NCBI GenBank assembly: GCA_963793275.1
Contig: CAWBZL010000003.1
Coordinates: forward strand, 1,302,001 to 1,366,000
Reading direction: 5' to 3'
Origin: Marinirhabdus sp963793275
GTDB taxonomy: Bacteria > Bacteroidota > Bacteroidia > Flavobacteriales > Flavobacteriaceae
DNA length: 64,000 nucleotides
How positions within the stretch are numbered: the first letter of the stretch is position 1; every line of letters starts with the position of its first letter. The notes beneath the pieces were generated by a model. It searched no databases and was not told where the DNA came from. It saw nothing but the letters and a program-made list of their open reading frames with translations. The translations under genes and the position numbers were made by a program. Below are positions 8,740-18,012 of the stretch, one piece after another.

Positions 8740-9758
8740 TATTGTAAATTTATATTAAGCCCAAAGGTACTTGTAGTAGCTGCGCTATTAAATCTGGAAT
8801 ATGCATAACTTAAGCGAAGTTTGTTCAGTTTTATGGCAAATCCTGCGGTTAAACCAGCAAAAGAACGCTGGTCTACAATTCTTAGCTCCTCTGCTCTACG
8901 CACATTATACCCCAAGCGTAGGTTAAAACCACTCTCCGGAAATATCTCAATGGCAAAAATCATATGTCGGAACGCATTATCAATAAGTCCAATATTTTCA
9001 CTAGTTACCCCTCCTTCCAGGTCTATTTCGTCACGGTTGGGATTGGCAAAAGCAATATTCCACCGCTGCATGTTTTCTAACGTAAAGTGCCAACGGATTG
9101 GGATGTTCTCTAACGTCTGCGAAATCCCGAAGACAAGTTCAAAAGGTAATCTTTCGTAGGTGTTTTCGTAAGGTGTTAATTGCGTTCCCAGGTTTCTGGC
9201 AACTCCTGTAATGTGTAAATCCCAATCTTCATAAACGTACATCACTCCTATATCTGCCGCCACTCCAAACGAGGTGTATTGCTCTAATTTTGAAGAAATA
9301 AACTTAACGTTTCCACCTATATGAAAATTGGTAAACGCTACATTTCTGGCATGTCCAAAAGAAAGTGCTACCTCTCCCCCGCTAAAACTATCGGTTGGGT
9401 TACCGCTTTCGTCGTAGCCATCAAAACTACCATAATTAATGTAGGTTACGCCCGTATGCAACACCTGTGTTCTGCGATCCCATAAATAGGCATACGTGGC
9501 AGTACCATAATTCACATCGCCTATATAATTTGCATAATTAACAGCTAATTGATTATCCATTGCCGGATTAATAGCCGCAGGATTAAACATTCCCTGTGTA
9601 GGATCGTAATCGTAATTGGTAATATTTTTCCCTCCAAGAGCCGCCTGGCGTGTAGAGGTCACCAAATCTAAAAACTGATAGGTTGCACGTCCTCCTACTT
9701 GCGCCACGGCGGGTAAAGCCATAACTAGAGTAAGAAGCAACAAAACCTTTTTTAGCAT
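8739..9758 (-). CDS. porQ: Type IX secretion system protein PorQ
   Basis: 339 residues with an N-terminal signal peptide (cut near V-A-Q at 18-20), then repeated amphipathic beta strands consistent with an outer-membrane barrel. The strand Q-A-A-L-G-G-K-N near residues 38-45 and the final aromatic-poor F-G-L-N-I-N-L-Q are typical of the PorQ/PorV-related FadL-like group. PorQ is needed for type IX secretion and the surface attachment complex. Its place between cmk and lon is the conserved flavobacterial context and supports the assignment. The last base of its stop overlaps the cmk start. Confidence 0.88.
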   Translation of the reverse strand: MLKKVLLLLTLVMALPAVAQVGGRATYQFLDLVTSTRQAALGGKNITNYDYDPTQGMFNPAAINPAMDNQLAVNYANYIGDVNYGTATYAYLWDRRTQVLHTGVTYINYGSFDGYDESGNPTDSFSGGEVALSFGHARNVAFTNFHIGGNVKFISSKLEQYTSFGVAADIGVMYVYEDWDLHITGVARNLGTQLTPYENTYERLPFELVFGISQTLENIPIRWHFTLENMQRWNIAFANPNRDEIDLEGGVTSENIGLIDNAFRHMIFAIEIFPESGFNLRLGYNVRRAEELRIVDQRSFAGLTAGFAIKLNKLRLSYAYSRFNSAATTSTFGLNINLQ

Positions 9759-9856
9759 AGGTGTGAGATTGGGTTATCTAAAGGAGTTAACGACTGCAAT
9801 AATAATTTATTTTTGCGGGACTCACTAATTATGAAATCTGATTTTATTTTTCAGGA

Positions 9857-12308
9857 TTAAAGTGTCTTTGCATTCTTCACTTTTTGCTTGGTTAAAGCCA
9901 GTTCTAACACATCGCTCATCTCTTTGACGTAATGAAACGTCAATCCTTTTAAATACTCTGGTTTTATTTCGTCAATATCTCTTTTATTGTCTTCACACAG
10001 CAGAATCTCCTTAATTCTCGCTCGTTTTGCCGCCAGGATCTTTTCTTTAATACCTCCAACGGGTAATACCTTCCCACGTAAGGTAATTTCTCCAGTCATT
10101 GCGATACTTTTCTTCACTTTACGTTGGGTAAATAAAGAAACCAAAGAGGTTAGCATAGTAATTCCTGCACTAGGACCGTCTTTTGGTGTAGCGCCTTCCG
10201 GCACGTGAATGTGCACATTATATTTATCAAAAATTTCGGTAGAAAGTCCAAGCTTTTGGGCATTTGCCTTAATGTATTCCAAGGCAATAGTGGCAGACTC
10301 CTTCATCACTTTCCCCAGGTTCCCGGTCATCGTAAGGGTACCTTTTCCTTTGGAAAGTATGGATTCAATAAAAAGAATATCACCGCCTACACGTGTCCAG
10401 GCAAGCCCTGTTACAACACCAGCTACGTCGTTATTTTCGTATTTGTTGCGCTCCATTCGTGGTGGTCCTAAAGCCTCCACAACACTCTTATTAGTCACTT
10501 TTTTGGTGTACTCCTCTTCCATCGCAATATTCATAGCCGCGTGACGTACCATTTTTGCAATTTGCTTTTCCAAACCTCTCACACCGCTTTCGCGTGTATA
10601 GCCTTCTACTATTTTCTCCAGCTGTGGCTTGGCGATTTGCAGGTGTTTTTTGGTTAAACCGTGTTCTTTTAATTGTTTTGGAAGTAAATGCGCTTTGGCT
10701 ATCTCTGTTTTCTCTTCAATTGTATAGCCGGTTACGTTAATAATTTCCATTCTGTCGCGTAATGCTGGCTGAATGGTCCGCCAAACTATTAGAAGTAGCG
10801 ATAAACATCACCTTGGAAAGATCATACCCTAACTCCAGGAAATTATCATAAAACTCACTGTTTTGCTCCGGATCCAATACCTCCAGCATAGCCGAAGACG
10901 GATCTCCCTGGCTTCCAACTGAAAGCTTATCAATTTCATCCAGGACAAACACCGGGTTACTTGTTCCGGCTTTCTTCAAACTTTTTATAATACGTCCTGG
11001 CATGGCACCAATATAGGTTTTACGATGACCACGTATTTCTGCTTCGTCACGCAATCCACCTAAACTCATGCGTACATATTCTCTTCCCAATGCTTCGGCA
11101 ATAGATTTCCCCAGCGAGGTTTTTCCTACTCCCGGAGGTCCGTAAAGACACAGGATAGGCGATTTCATATCTCCGCGTAGCTTTAAAACGGCCAGGTATT
11201 CAATAATTCGTTTTTTTACATCGTCCAGTCCGTAATGATCCCGATCCAGTATTTTCTTGGCTCTTTTTAGATCGAATTTATCCTTGCTGAATTTATTCCA
11301 GGGCAAATCCAGCAATAGATCCAGATAGTTTTTCTGAATGCTAAACTCCGCCACCTGCGGATTCATACGTTGTAGCTTGCTTAATTCTTTATCGAAATGC
11401 TTTTGAACGTCTTTTTTCCATTTTTTTGATTTGGAACGTGCACGCATTTCTTCAATTTCGGCTTCGTTGCTGTTGCCTCCTAATTCCTGCTGAATGGTTT
11501 TCATTTGCTGATTGAGGAAGTATTCACGCTGTTGCTGGCTTATATCGCTTTCAACTTTGGACTGAATGTCGTTACGAAGCGATAGTTTTTGCAACTCCAC
11601 GTTCATATACCTAAGCGTTTCTAAGGCACGCTCTTTCAGGTCATTAATTTCCAATAGCTTCTGTTTTTCTTCAACAGAAACATTAAGGTTTGAAGACACA
11701 AAATTGATTAAAAATGAAGAGCTTTCAATGTTTTTAATGGCAAAAGCAGCTTCAGAAGGAATATTAGGACTGTCCTTTATGATCTTAAGCGCCAGCTCTT
11801 TTATAGAGCTAATGATTTCCTGAAACTCCGGGTTTTCTTTAGCCGGACGGGCTTCAGCAACTTCTCTAATGGTTGCCGTCATATAAGGATTTGTAGTCAT
11901 AACCTCTGCCACTTCAAAGCGTTTTTTACCTTGAATAATAACGGTTGTATTTCCGTCGGGCATTTTAAGGACACGCAAAATCTGCGCTACGGTACCAATG
12001 GTATTAATGTCTTCTGGTCCTGGATTTTCTTTCTCTTCGGTTTTTTGGGAAACTACACCAATTACTTTTCCGTTTTTATTGGTTTCGTTTATAAGTTTGA
12101 TAGACTTATCACGTCCGGCAGTAATGGGGATTACAACTCCTGGAAACAACACAGTATTGCGCAAGGGCAAAATAGGAAGTGTTGTAGGGAGCTCTTCTTT
12201 ATTCATTGCATCTTCATCTTCGGAAGTCATGAGCGGAATTAAATCTGCTTCATCCTGAAGATCCTGAAGTGACAACTTGTCTAAGGGTATAAGTTTAGAT
12301 TTGGCCAT
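9857..12308 (-). pseudogene. lon: ATP-dependent Lon protease, reading frame broken by one base
   Basis: Lon degrades misfolded and regulatory proteins in the cytoplasm. The N-terminal frame (12308 to 10737) holds the substrate-binding LON domain, the coiled-coil and the AAA+ module with G-P-P-G-V-G-K-T and V-F-V-L-D-E-I-D-K. The C-terminal frame (to 9857) holds the rest of the AAA+ lid and the protease domain, with the catalytic-serine motif P-K-D-G-P-S-A-G and the later Lys. The frames join at about 10778, in codons that read S-N-S-L-A then T-I-Q-P-A-L-R-D-R if one G of a GG pair is ignored. Rejoining gives 816 residues, the normal flavobacterial length. No other lesion is visible, so a sequencing error is more likely than real loss. 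The first gene of the lon-porQ-cmk group. Confidence 0.9.
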
Positions 12309-12382
12309 ATATAAGTTTAAGACATTCTGTCACGCAATTTGTAGGCTTCAGAACGTGTGTATGTATTATTTTTCTCTATTGA

Positions 12383-12428
12383 GTACTGAAAACTTGTTGG
12401 TTAGGCTATTTCAGTACGCTTTCAGTAT
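12383..12428. promoter_or_regulatory. Three TTTCAGTAY repeats upstream of lon
   Basis: TTTCAGTAC occurs at 12409-12417, TTTCAGTAT at 12420-12428 (11 bases later, about one helical turn) and the inverse GTACTGAAA at 12383-12391. They lie 75-120 bases before the lon start. The spacing suggests an operator for an unknown regulator of lon; this is inference. Confidence 0.35.
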
Positions 12429-12455
12429 AAATTATTCAATAGTTATGCCACGTAT

Positions 12456-12562
12456 AGAATAATTGCACGTTGTGTTTTGAGCATAAAAGATTTCATTTAA
12501 TTCCCTCTAGGGCTAGGGTACAATGGGTGAAATCTTTTCTGCACAAAACGCATTATTTTATA
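12456..12562. repeat. Long imperfect inverted repeat between lon and the sigma-factor gene
   Basis: A perfect 11-bp core (12485-12495 with 12528-12538) encloses a 32-base loop. Pairing extends outward, with gaps, through TGTGTTTTG.. on the left and ..CAAAACGCATTATT on the right. It fills most of the otherwise empty 356-base gap. No ORF is visible inside it. Confidence 0.45.
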
Positions 12563-12664
12563 AAATTTTAAACCTAAGTGTAACAAATTGAAAGCAACAC
12601 TATCTTTACAACGAACCCGATAACAAACCATTAGATTCGGAGTTGATATTAAACAACCATTTTT

Positions 12665-13237
12665 TTGACACTAACCCACCAAGACATAAACACAGTACTG
12701 GTTCTCTGCAGTAAAGGAAATCAGTTAGCACAGGTAGAAGTGTATAATCGTTATCACAAAGCCATGTATAACGTTGCGTTGCGAATTTTAAGAGACAGTG
12801 CGTTGGCAGAAGATTGCATGCAGGAAGGGTTTATTGCGGCGTTTAACAAACTGGACACCTTTAAAGCTGAAGCTGCTTTTGGCGCGTGGTTAAAGCGAAT
12901 TGTAGTAAATAAAAGTATTGCGCAGTACCATAAAAGTAAAAGATATGTTGCTATTTCTGAAACTACAGAAGCAAAATTGGAAGCAGAGGAAGTTGAAAGT
13001 GTAGAAGATGGTTTTGCTGAAGATGATTTTAAAAAGCTGAAAGCGTCACAGGTTTTACTGGCAATGCAAGAATTACACGGTAGCTATGAACAAATTTTAA
13101 CCCTTCATTTTATTGAAGGCTATGATTATGAAGAAATTTGCGGGATCTTAAACATAAGCAACGCCAATTGCCGAACGCTTATCTCCCGTGCCAAAGAAAG
13201 TTTGCGAAATAAAATAGAAACCCGCGTAGCCGGGTAA
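12665..13237 (+). CDS. RNA polymerase sigma-70 family (ECF-type) sigma factor
   Basis: 190 residues with region 2 at about 20-90 (Y-N-V-A-L-R-I-L-R-D-S-A-L-A-E-D, then F-x-A-W-L-K-R-I-V-V-N) and region 4 at about 125-185, including a C-terminal helix-turn-helix (Y-D-Y-E-E-I-C-G-I-L-N-I-S near 155-167). The acidic linker between them is long. No ATG is available: upstream codons are TTT, ATT, ACC, ACA and then a stop, so TTG at 12665 is the best start and ATT at 12659 the alternative. It is the first gene of a four-gene operon with a one-pass membrane protein and two surface-type beta-repeat proteins. This suggests an envelope-linked regulatory unit. Confidence 0.9.
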   Translation: MTLTHQDINTVLVLCSKGNQLAQVEVYNRYHKAMYNVALRILRDSALAEDCMQEGFIAAFNKLDTFKAEAAFGAWLKRIVVNKSIAQYHKSKRYVAISETTEAKLEAEEVESVEDGFAEDDFKKLKASQVLLAMQELHGSYEQILTLHFIEGYDYEEICGILNISNANCRTLISRAKESLRNKIETRVAG

Positions 13238-13242
13238 TACAT

Positions 13243-13803
13243 ATGAAAGAACAAGACAACATAACAGAATTATTTGAACGCCTGCGAGGGAGTTTTGATG
13301 TAGCCGAAACGCCGCAAGGACACCAAAGACGGTTTCTAGACAAATTAAACCAACCGCAAACCAAAAATGACACTACGACCAGAAAATTAAACATCTGGAA
13401 GCTGGGAAGTATCGCCGCAGCCATCACCCTGCTTATTATTTTGGGTGGCGCTATGTTTACTCCACAACCATCCAACGAAGCAGATCTGGCAAGCGTATCC
13501 CCGGAAATGGAACAAACGCAATCCTTTTTTACCACAACCATCAATGCCGAAATTGAAGCCTTACAAAAGTTTGACTCGCCAGAAAACAAGAAATTGATCA
13601 CAGATGCATTGCTACAAGTGGAAAAACTGGAAAAAGAATACCAGCTTCTTAAAAAAGACTTGGTGGAAAGCGGAAACAATAAACTGGTGATAAACGCTAT
13701 GATTAGTAATTTTCAGAATAGAATTTCAGTACTGGAAGACGTTTCGGAAACGATAGAGACAATAAAAACATTTAAAAGCACAGCAGATGAAACATTTTTA
13801 TAA
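13243..13803 (+). CDS. One-pass membrane protein, possible anti-sigma factor
   Basis: 186 residues: a charged cytoplasmic N-terminus (about 1-47), one membrane helix (about 48-67), and a periplasmic part rich in Glu/Lys with coiled-coil character (about 90-180). It starts 5 bases after the sigma-factor gene and its end overlaps the next gene by 17 bases. Position and topology match anti-sigma factors, which hold an ECF sigma at the membrane, but no conserved zinc or ASD motif is visible. The anti-sigma role is therefore inferred from context only. Confidence 0.6.
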   Translation: MKEQDNITELFERLRGSFDVAETPQGHQRRFLDKLNQPQTKNDTTTRKLNIWKLGSIAAAITLLIILGGAMFTPQPSNEADLASVSPEMEQTQSFFTTTINAEIEALQKFDSPENKKLITDALLQVEKLEKEYQLLKKDLVESGNNKLVINAMISNFQNRISVLEDVSETIETIKTFKSTADETFL

Positions 13804-14875
13804 CATCCTTTTTCTGGTGGCTTTACTACCACTTTCGGTAGTAGCCAACAATGGAAAATTTAAAGGGAAACATACCAAAGAGAAAAAAATTCATAAAGAA
13901 TTTACGGTAAATGCTAACGCAGGTTTAAAAATTGATAATAGCTACGGAAACGTACATATTGTCACCTGGAACGACAACAAAACCGTGATAGATGTAGTAA
14001 TAAAAACGAACGGGAACAACGAAGAGAAGGTTTCAGAAAAACTGGATGGGATTACGGTAGACTTTAGTGGTAATGGCTCTAAAATTTCAGCAACGACAAG
14101 GTTTGGAGATAGAAAAGGACGTTGGAACGATTGGTTTGGCTCTAATAACAATAATGTCTCCGTAGAGGTAAGCTACACCATAAAAATCCCTGTAACCAAC
14201 AGCGTTTCTATAGATAACGATTACGGTACCGTGAGCATAGACAAATTGCAGGGAAACGCAAATATAAACTGTGATTACGGACAACTATTACTAGGAGAAT
14301 TATTGTCCGAAAATAACGCCCTTAATTTTGACCACACCAGAAACTCATCTATACAGTTTATAAAAAGCGGTACTATAAATGCAGATTATTCGGGGGTTAC
14401 CGTTGAGAGAGCAGGTAATCTGAACATAAACGCAGACCATACCACTACCGAAATAGGAGAGGTAAACACACTAAATTATAACAATGACTACGGAAAAATT
14501 TCTATTGAAAAAGTAGGAACATTACAGGGCCGAGGGGATCATATTAGCCATAAAATTGGGACGGTTCTTACTGGGCTGAATATAAACTCGGATTATGGTG
14601 CCATTACTATAGACCGTATTGCAGCTACCTGCAAAAATGTTACGTTACGTTCCAGCTATTCCGGGATTACATTGGGACTGGCTCCATCGTATGCCTTCAA
14701 TTTTACGTTCAATTTGAATTACACCAGCGTAAAGAATGAAAGCATACTCAACGTCACTAACAGAAATGAAAGTAACTACTCAAAACTACTTCAGGGCTAT
14801 TACGGATCAAAAGAAAGTGGAAACTCTCTAAATATTACTACAGATTACGGAAGTGTTACAGTAACCAAACTTTAA
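13787..14875 (+). CDS. Secreted DUF4097-like beta-repeat protein
   Basis: 362 residues. The signal peptide is at 1-20 (cut near V-V-A). The mature part is built of about nine repeats of a strand carrying N-D-Y-G or S-D-Y-G (for example near residues 51, 144, 165, 233, 265 and 355). This is the pattern of DUF4097/'putative adhesin' right-handed beta-helices. It is predicted to be periplasmic or surface exposed. The start overlaps the end of the putative anti-sigma gene, so translation is probably coupled. Ligand unknown. Similar proteins in other bacteria are often found with sigma or anti-sigma genes. Confidence 0.75.
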   Translation: MKHFYNILFLVALLPLSVVANNGKFKGKHTKEKKIHKEFTVNANAGLKIDNSYGNVHIVTWNDNKTVIDVVIKTNGNNEEKVSEKLDGITVDFSGNGSKISATTRFGDRKGRWNDWFGSNNNNVSVEVSYTIKIPVTNSVSIDNDYGTVSIDKLQGNANINCDYGQLLLGELLSENNALNFDHTRNSSIQFIKSGTINADYSGVTVERAGNLNINADHTTTEIGEVNTLNYNNDYGKISIEKVGTLQGRGDHISHKIGTVLTGLNINSDYGAITIDRIAATCKNVTLRSSYSGITLGLAPSYAFNFTFNLNYTSVKNESILNVTNRNESNYSKLLQGYYGSKESGNSLNITTDYGSVTVTKL

Positions 14876-14912
14876 AAATTAAAACCTAAATTTATACTCT
14901 AAACAAAACATC

Positions 14913-15644
14913 ATGAAAAAAACAATCATCTTAACAGTATGCTCCGCCATTGCCCTATTTGGCACTACAAACGTTACAGCGCAATGGGGGAAAAATCAGG
15001 TAAAAGGAAGTGGTAATGTTACCACCACCAAAATTACAACGGCAGACTATGATGAGATTGCTGTGGTAGGCTCCATAACCGCAGAGCTGGTCTCCGGAAA
15101 AGAAGGAAATATAAGTATTAAAGCAGATGATAACCTCCACGAATTTGTAGAAGTGGAAAGTACGAACGGGAAACTAACAGTTAAAATAAAGAAAGGTGTT
15201 TCGTATTCTTCCAGACACGATATTGTTGTTACTGTCCCTTTTACTGAAATTGGAACCATTTCCTTAACCGGAAGCGGCGATGTTATTGGGAAAGACACCG
15301 TTAAAGGTAAGGCTCTCTCCATAAATATTACCGGAAGCGGAGATGTTGTATTAGCCACTGAAGCCACGGGAATAGATGCCAAGATAACGGGAAGTGGCGA
15401 TATGAAACTCTCCGGAAAAGTAGAAAATCTGGAAGTAAAAGTGAGTGGTAGTGGTGATTTTTCAGGATACAGCCTGGACGCTACCAACGTAGAAGTATAC
15501 GTTTCGGGATCTGGAGATGCAGAAGTGAAAGCTATTGCCAGTTTAAAATCCCGCGTAAACGGTTCTGGAGATATTAGATTTAAGGGAAGTCCTCCTGTAA
15601 ATGACAATAAAGTGATGGGCTCCGGTAGTGTGAGAGGACATTAA
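14913..15644 (+). CDS. GIN-domain (DUF2807) secreted protein
   Basis: 243 residues: signal peptide 1-24 (ends T-A-Q), then a head-GIN/DUF2807 domain formed of regular strands with the turn G-S-G-D repeated six times between about residues 110 and 225, plus a last G-S-G-S near the C-terminus. The family forms a beta-helix and is abundant in Bacteroidota envelopes; its ligand is unknown. It follows the DUF4097-like gene by 37 bases and is probably the last gene of the sigma-factor operon, because a strong terminator follows 11 bases after the stop. Confidence 0.85.
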   Translation: MKKTIILTVCSAIALFGTTNVTAQWGKNQVKGSGNVTTTKITTADYDEIAVVGSITAELVSGKEGNISIKADDNLHEFVEVESTNGKLTVKIKKGVSYSSRHDIVVTVPFTEIGTISLTGSGDVIGKDTVKGKALSINITGSGDVVLATEATGIDAKITGSGDMKLSGKVENLEVKVSGSGDFSGYSLDATNVEVYVSGSGDAEVKAIASLKSRVNGSGDIRFKGSPPVNDNKVMGSGSVRGH

Positions 15645-15655
15645 TGCTTGAGTGA

Positions 15656-15691
15656 TTTTAAAAATAGCGGCAATAGCCGCTATTTTTAAAA
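15656..15691. terminator. Bidirectional terminator between the GIN gene and corA
   Basis: A perfect 16-bp stem (15656-15671 with 15676-15691) has an AATA loop. It carries T-runs on the right and A-runs on the left, so it can end transcripts arriving from either side of this convergent gene pair. Confidence 0.9.
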
Positions 15692-15706
15692 TTGTAAGAA
15701 ATAAAA

Positions 15707-16798
15707 CTACAACCACTTCTTTCGTTTGAAGTACCAAAGCAAACCACAGAACACTGTTATCATAGCACCCCACAGATAGAAATATCCATACTGTAATTTA
15801 AGTTCCGGGATGTATTCAAAGTTCATTCCGTAGATTCCGGCCATAAACGTGAGCGGAATAAAAATAGAAGCCATAATGGTTAACACCTTCATGACTTCAT
15901 TCATTTTATTGCTAATGGTGGTCATGTACATATCCATTAAACCCCAGATCATTTCACGATAAATATCTACACTTTCCGAAACCTGAATAATATGATCGTA
16001 CAGATCACGGATATAGTTTTGGGTTCTATGATCAATTAAAGGAGTTTCTGTTTTTTCTAAACGGTTAATCACCTCCCGAAGGGGTACAACGGCTCTTCGT
16101 ATTCTTAAAATTTCTTTTTTCAGCGTTTGAATATCCTGGGTAATATCATCTTCTACTTTATCTTCAAATAGCTGGTCTTCAATAAATTCAATCTTAGCAC
16201 TTAATGTTTCAATGACACTAAAATAATTATCCACAATAGCATCCAGCAACGCAAACATTAAATAGTCGGACCCCGCATTTCGAACTCTTCCCTTCGCATT
16301 TTCCAATCGGTCGCGTAAGCCATCCCAAACATCTCCATCTGCCTCCTGGAAGGTTGTTACATAGTCCTTTCCAACCACCATACTCACGTGTTCATTAATA
16401 AACTCACCCGAATCTGAATAATGTAACATTTTAAAGACAATAAAAAGATAGTCCTCGTACTCATCCATTTTAGGACGTTGGTTGGTGGTTACAATGTCTT
16501 CCTGAATTAAAGGGTGTAAATTGTAATACTCCCCGAGTCGCTCAATTTCTTTCGTATTATTGAGACCATTTATGTTTATCCAGGTAATGTGTTCACTGGT
16601 TTCAAAACCGAAGGCGTCTTCAATACTTTCCGAATCCTGTCTGTTATAATGATCTCTGGAGTAATCTATAATTTCAACTTTCGTTCCTGTTGAAACTTTG
16701 GACCCTGTATACGTTACAGTTCCTGGAGCTTCGTTATGAATAATTGGACGTCTTATGGTTGGAATTTTTATTCCTCTTTTCTTCTTTCTGGTCGCCAT
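15707..16798 (-). CDS. corA: CorA-family magnesium/cobalt transporter
   Basis: 363 residues. The long acidic cytoplasmic N-terminal domain is followed by two C-terminal membrane helices with the signature Y-G-M-N (G-M-N at 324-326) between them and a basic end K-R-K-K-W-L. CorA forms a pentameric channel that imports Mg2+ and also passes Co2+ or Ni2+. The N-terminal 40 residues are basic and poorly conserved. The gene is single and is transcribed away from the LytTR gene at 16888, with 89 bases between the two starts. Confidence 0.94.
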   Translation of the reverse strand: MATRKKKRGIKIPTIRRPIIHNEAPGTVTYTGSKVSTGTKVEIIDYSRDHYNRQDSESIEDAFGFETSEHITWININGLNNTKEIERLGEYYNLHPLIQEDIVTTNQRPKMDEYEDYLFIVFKMLHYSDSGEFINEHVSMVVGKDYVTTFQEADGDVWDGLRDRLENAKGRVRNAGSDYLMFALLDAIVDNYFSVIETLSAKIEFIEDQLFEDKVEDDITQDIQTLKKEILRIRRAVVPLREVINRLEKTETPLIDHRTQNYIRDLYDHIIQVSESVDIYREMIWGLMDMYMTTISNKMNEVMKVLTIMASIFIPLTFMAGIYGMNFEYIPELKLQYGYFYLWGAMITVFCGLLWYFKRKKWL

Positions 16799-16887
16799 TT
16801 GTATACTATTGAATTTTAAAGGTAGGAAAACTAAACTATTTTTATAATTTTAAATCTTAATAGCTTCACAATAATTTAGCTCCTTTT

Positions 16888-17676
16888 ATGCTCAAAAAAC
16901 CATTCCCTTTTGATCCCTTATTAAAGCATCACCTTCTCATAGCACTGGGATTGGCTATATGGATTTTTTTGTTTCTTTTATTAACCGAACCGCTGGACAC
17001 CAATGAAATTACAGGGATCGACAAGTTCATCTTCCTCCCAATTTATGGATTGGCCGGAGGTATTGCCTATTTGTGTAATCTTCCCCTACAAGGCTTAGTT
17101 TATCGTAAAAACAGCGGCTGGACATTATTTTCAGAAATTTTATTTTTCCTTTTAATGACCGTGATGGGGTATGTACTGGCGTATGGCATTTATCGTTTCA
17201 TTGTAGTACCGGGAGAACCCAATGCATATTCACCAGATTATTATGCACTCTCCATTTACTTGCCGGCTATAGCTACCGTACTCCCTATTTTAGCCATTGG
17301 TCGCTGGGCATTTGGTCGTTATTTTGAAAAGAAACTGGAAGATCAAAAAATTGAAATTGAAGGAGAAGGAACGTACGAAGGATTACGCCTTCAGTTTAAC
17401 GACCTTGTGAGTGTAAAAGCAGACGACAACTATATTGAAATTTCTTACCTGAATAATGGTCTACTTAAAAAACAACTTATAAGAAACAAACTCTCTAAGG
17501 TTGAAATCGCCATCCCCGAATTATTGCGAACGCACAGATCCTATCTTATTAATCCGAATCACTTTCAGCAGTTTAAAATGGAATCCGGCAAACTAAATCT
17601 TATCCTTTCTTCTGAAATTTCAATTCCTGTTTCAAAAACGTATGCCGAAAAAATTAAAGCGCAATTTGCCAATTAG
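16888..17676 (+). CDS. Membrane-anchored LytTR transcriptional regulator
   Basis: 262 residues. Four hydrophobic segments in the first 155 residues are followed by a C-terminal LytTR domain (about 165-258), with L-R-T-H-R-S-Y-L-I-N near 213-222 and I-P-V-S-K-T-Y near 246-252. It has the same plan as the regulator at 3790-4629, including E-P-L-D-T after the first helix. No receiver domain or partner kinase is present. It is divergent from corA. Targets unknown. Confidence 0.8.
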   Translation: MLKKPFPFDPLLKHHLLIALGLAIWIFLFLLLTEPLDTNEITGIDKFIFLPIYGLAGGIAYLCNLPLQGLVYRKNSGWTLFSEILFFLLMTVMGYVLAYGIYRFIVVPGEPNAYSPDYYALSIYLPAIATVLPILAIGRWAFGRYFEKKLEDQKIEIEGEGTYEGLRLQFNDLVSVKADDNYIEISYLNNGLLKKQLIRNKLSKVEIAIPELLRTHRSYLINPNHFQQFKMESGKLNLILSSEISIPVSKTYAEKIKAQFAN

Positions 17677-18012
17677 GTACTTGGTGACTATGTGAATTGG
17701 TTCACGCTTAAACAGAGTTATTATGTTCTTTTTAGTTTGGTACCGAAAACCATTAAAATTCTTTTGGAAAATTTGGATTGAAATCAGTTTTATGTAAAAA
17801 ATACCAGGGTAGTGTCCTGCCTACTACGTACTATCTGCTATTTTTTCGCCCCGCGTGGTTCCTGTCTCATAATTTGCACTTTCACTTCGCCACAAGGAAC
17901 CATTATTTCACCCCAAAGCACCGTATATAATAGTCTGCTCGGTTTTCCTGCCGTATGTTTGTTTCATCAAATAATCACAACTCCGGAAGCATTCGGAACT
18001 AAAACAAACAAT
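17677..18012. other. 336-base gap before the S41 peptidase gene
   Basis: The reading frame of the peptidase stays open upstream to 17812, but the translated stretch looks random and precedes a clear signal peptide. A TATGTTTG box at 17954-17961 fits the -7 consensus, but no good -33 triplet is in place. No other feature was recognised. Confidence 0.4.

Noticed and set aside
10775..10781. Programmed frameshift in lon
   Set aside because: No slippery heptamer, stimulatory stem or known precedent; the split products would be useless, and similar breaks occur in unrelated genes.
13179..13679. 166-codon minus-strand ORF opposite the putative anti-sigma gene
   Set aside because: Ser/Cys/Phe-rich translation typical of an antisense shadow; the plus-strand genes have coherent operon spacing.
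15047..15607. 186-codon minus-strand ORF opposite the GIN gene
   Set aside because: Repetitive Pro/Leu/Ser composition mirrors the GSGD repeats of the real gene.
17812..18012. N-terminal extension of the S41 peptidase frame
   Set aside because: The extension looks random and precedes a well-formed signal peptide starting at 18013.
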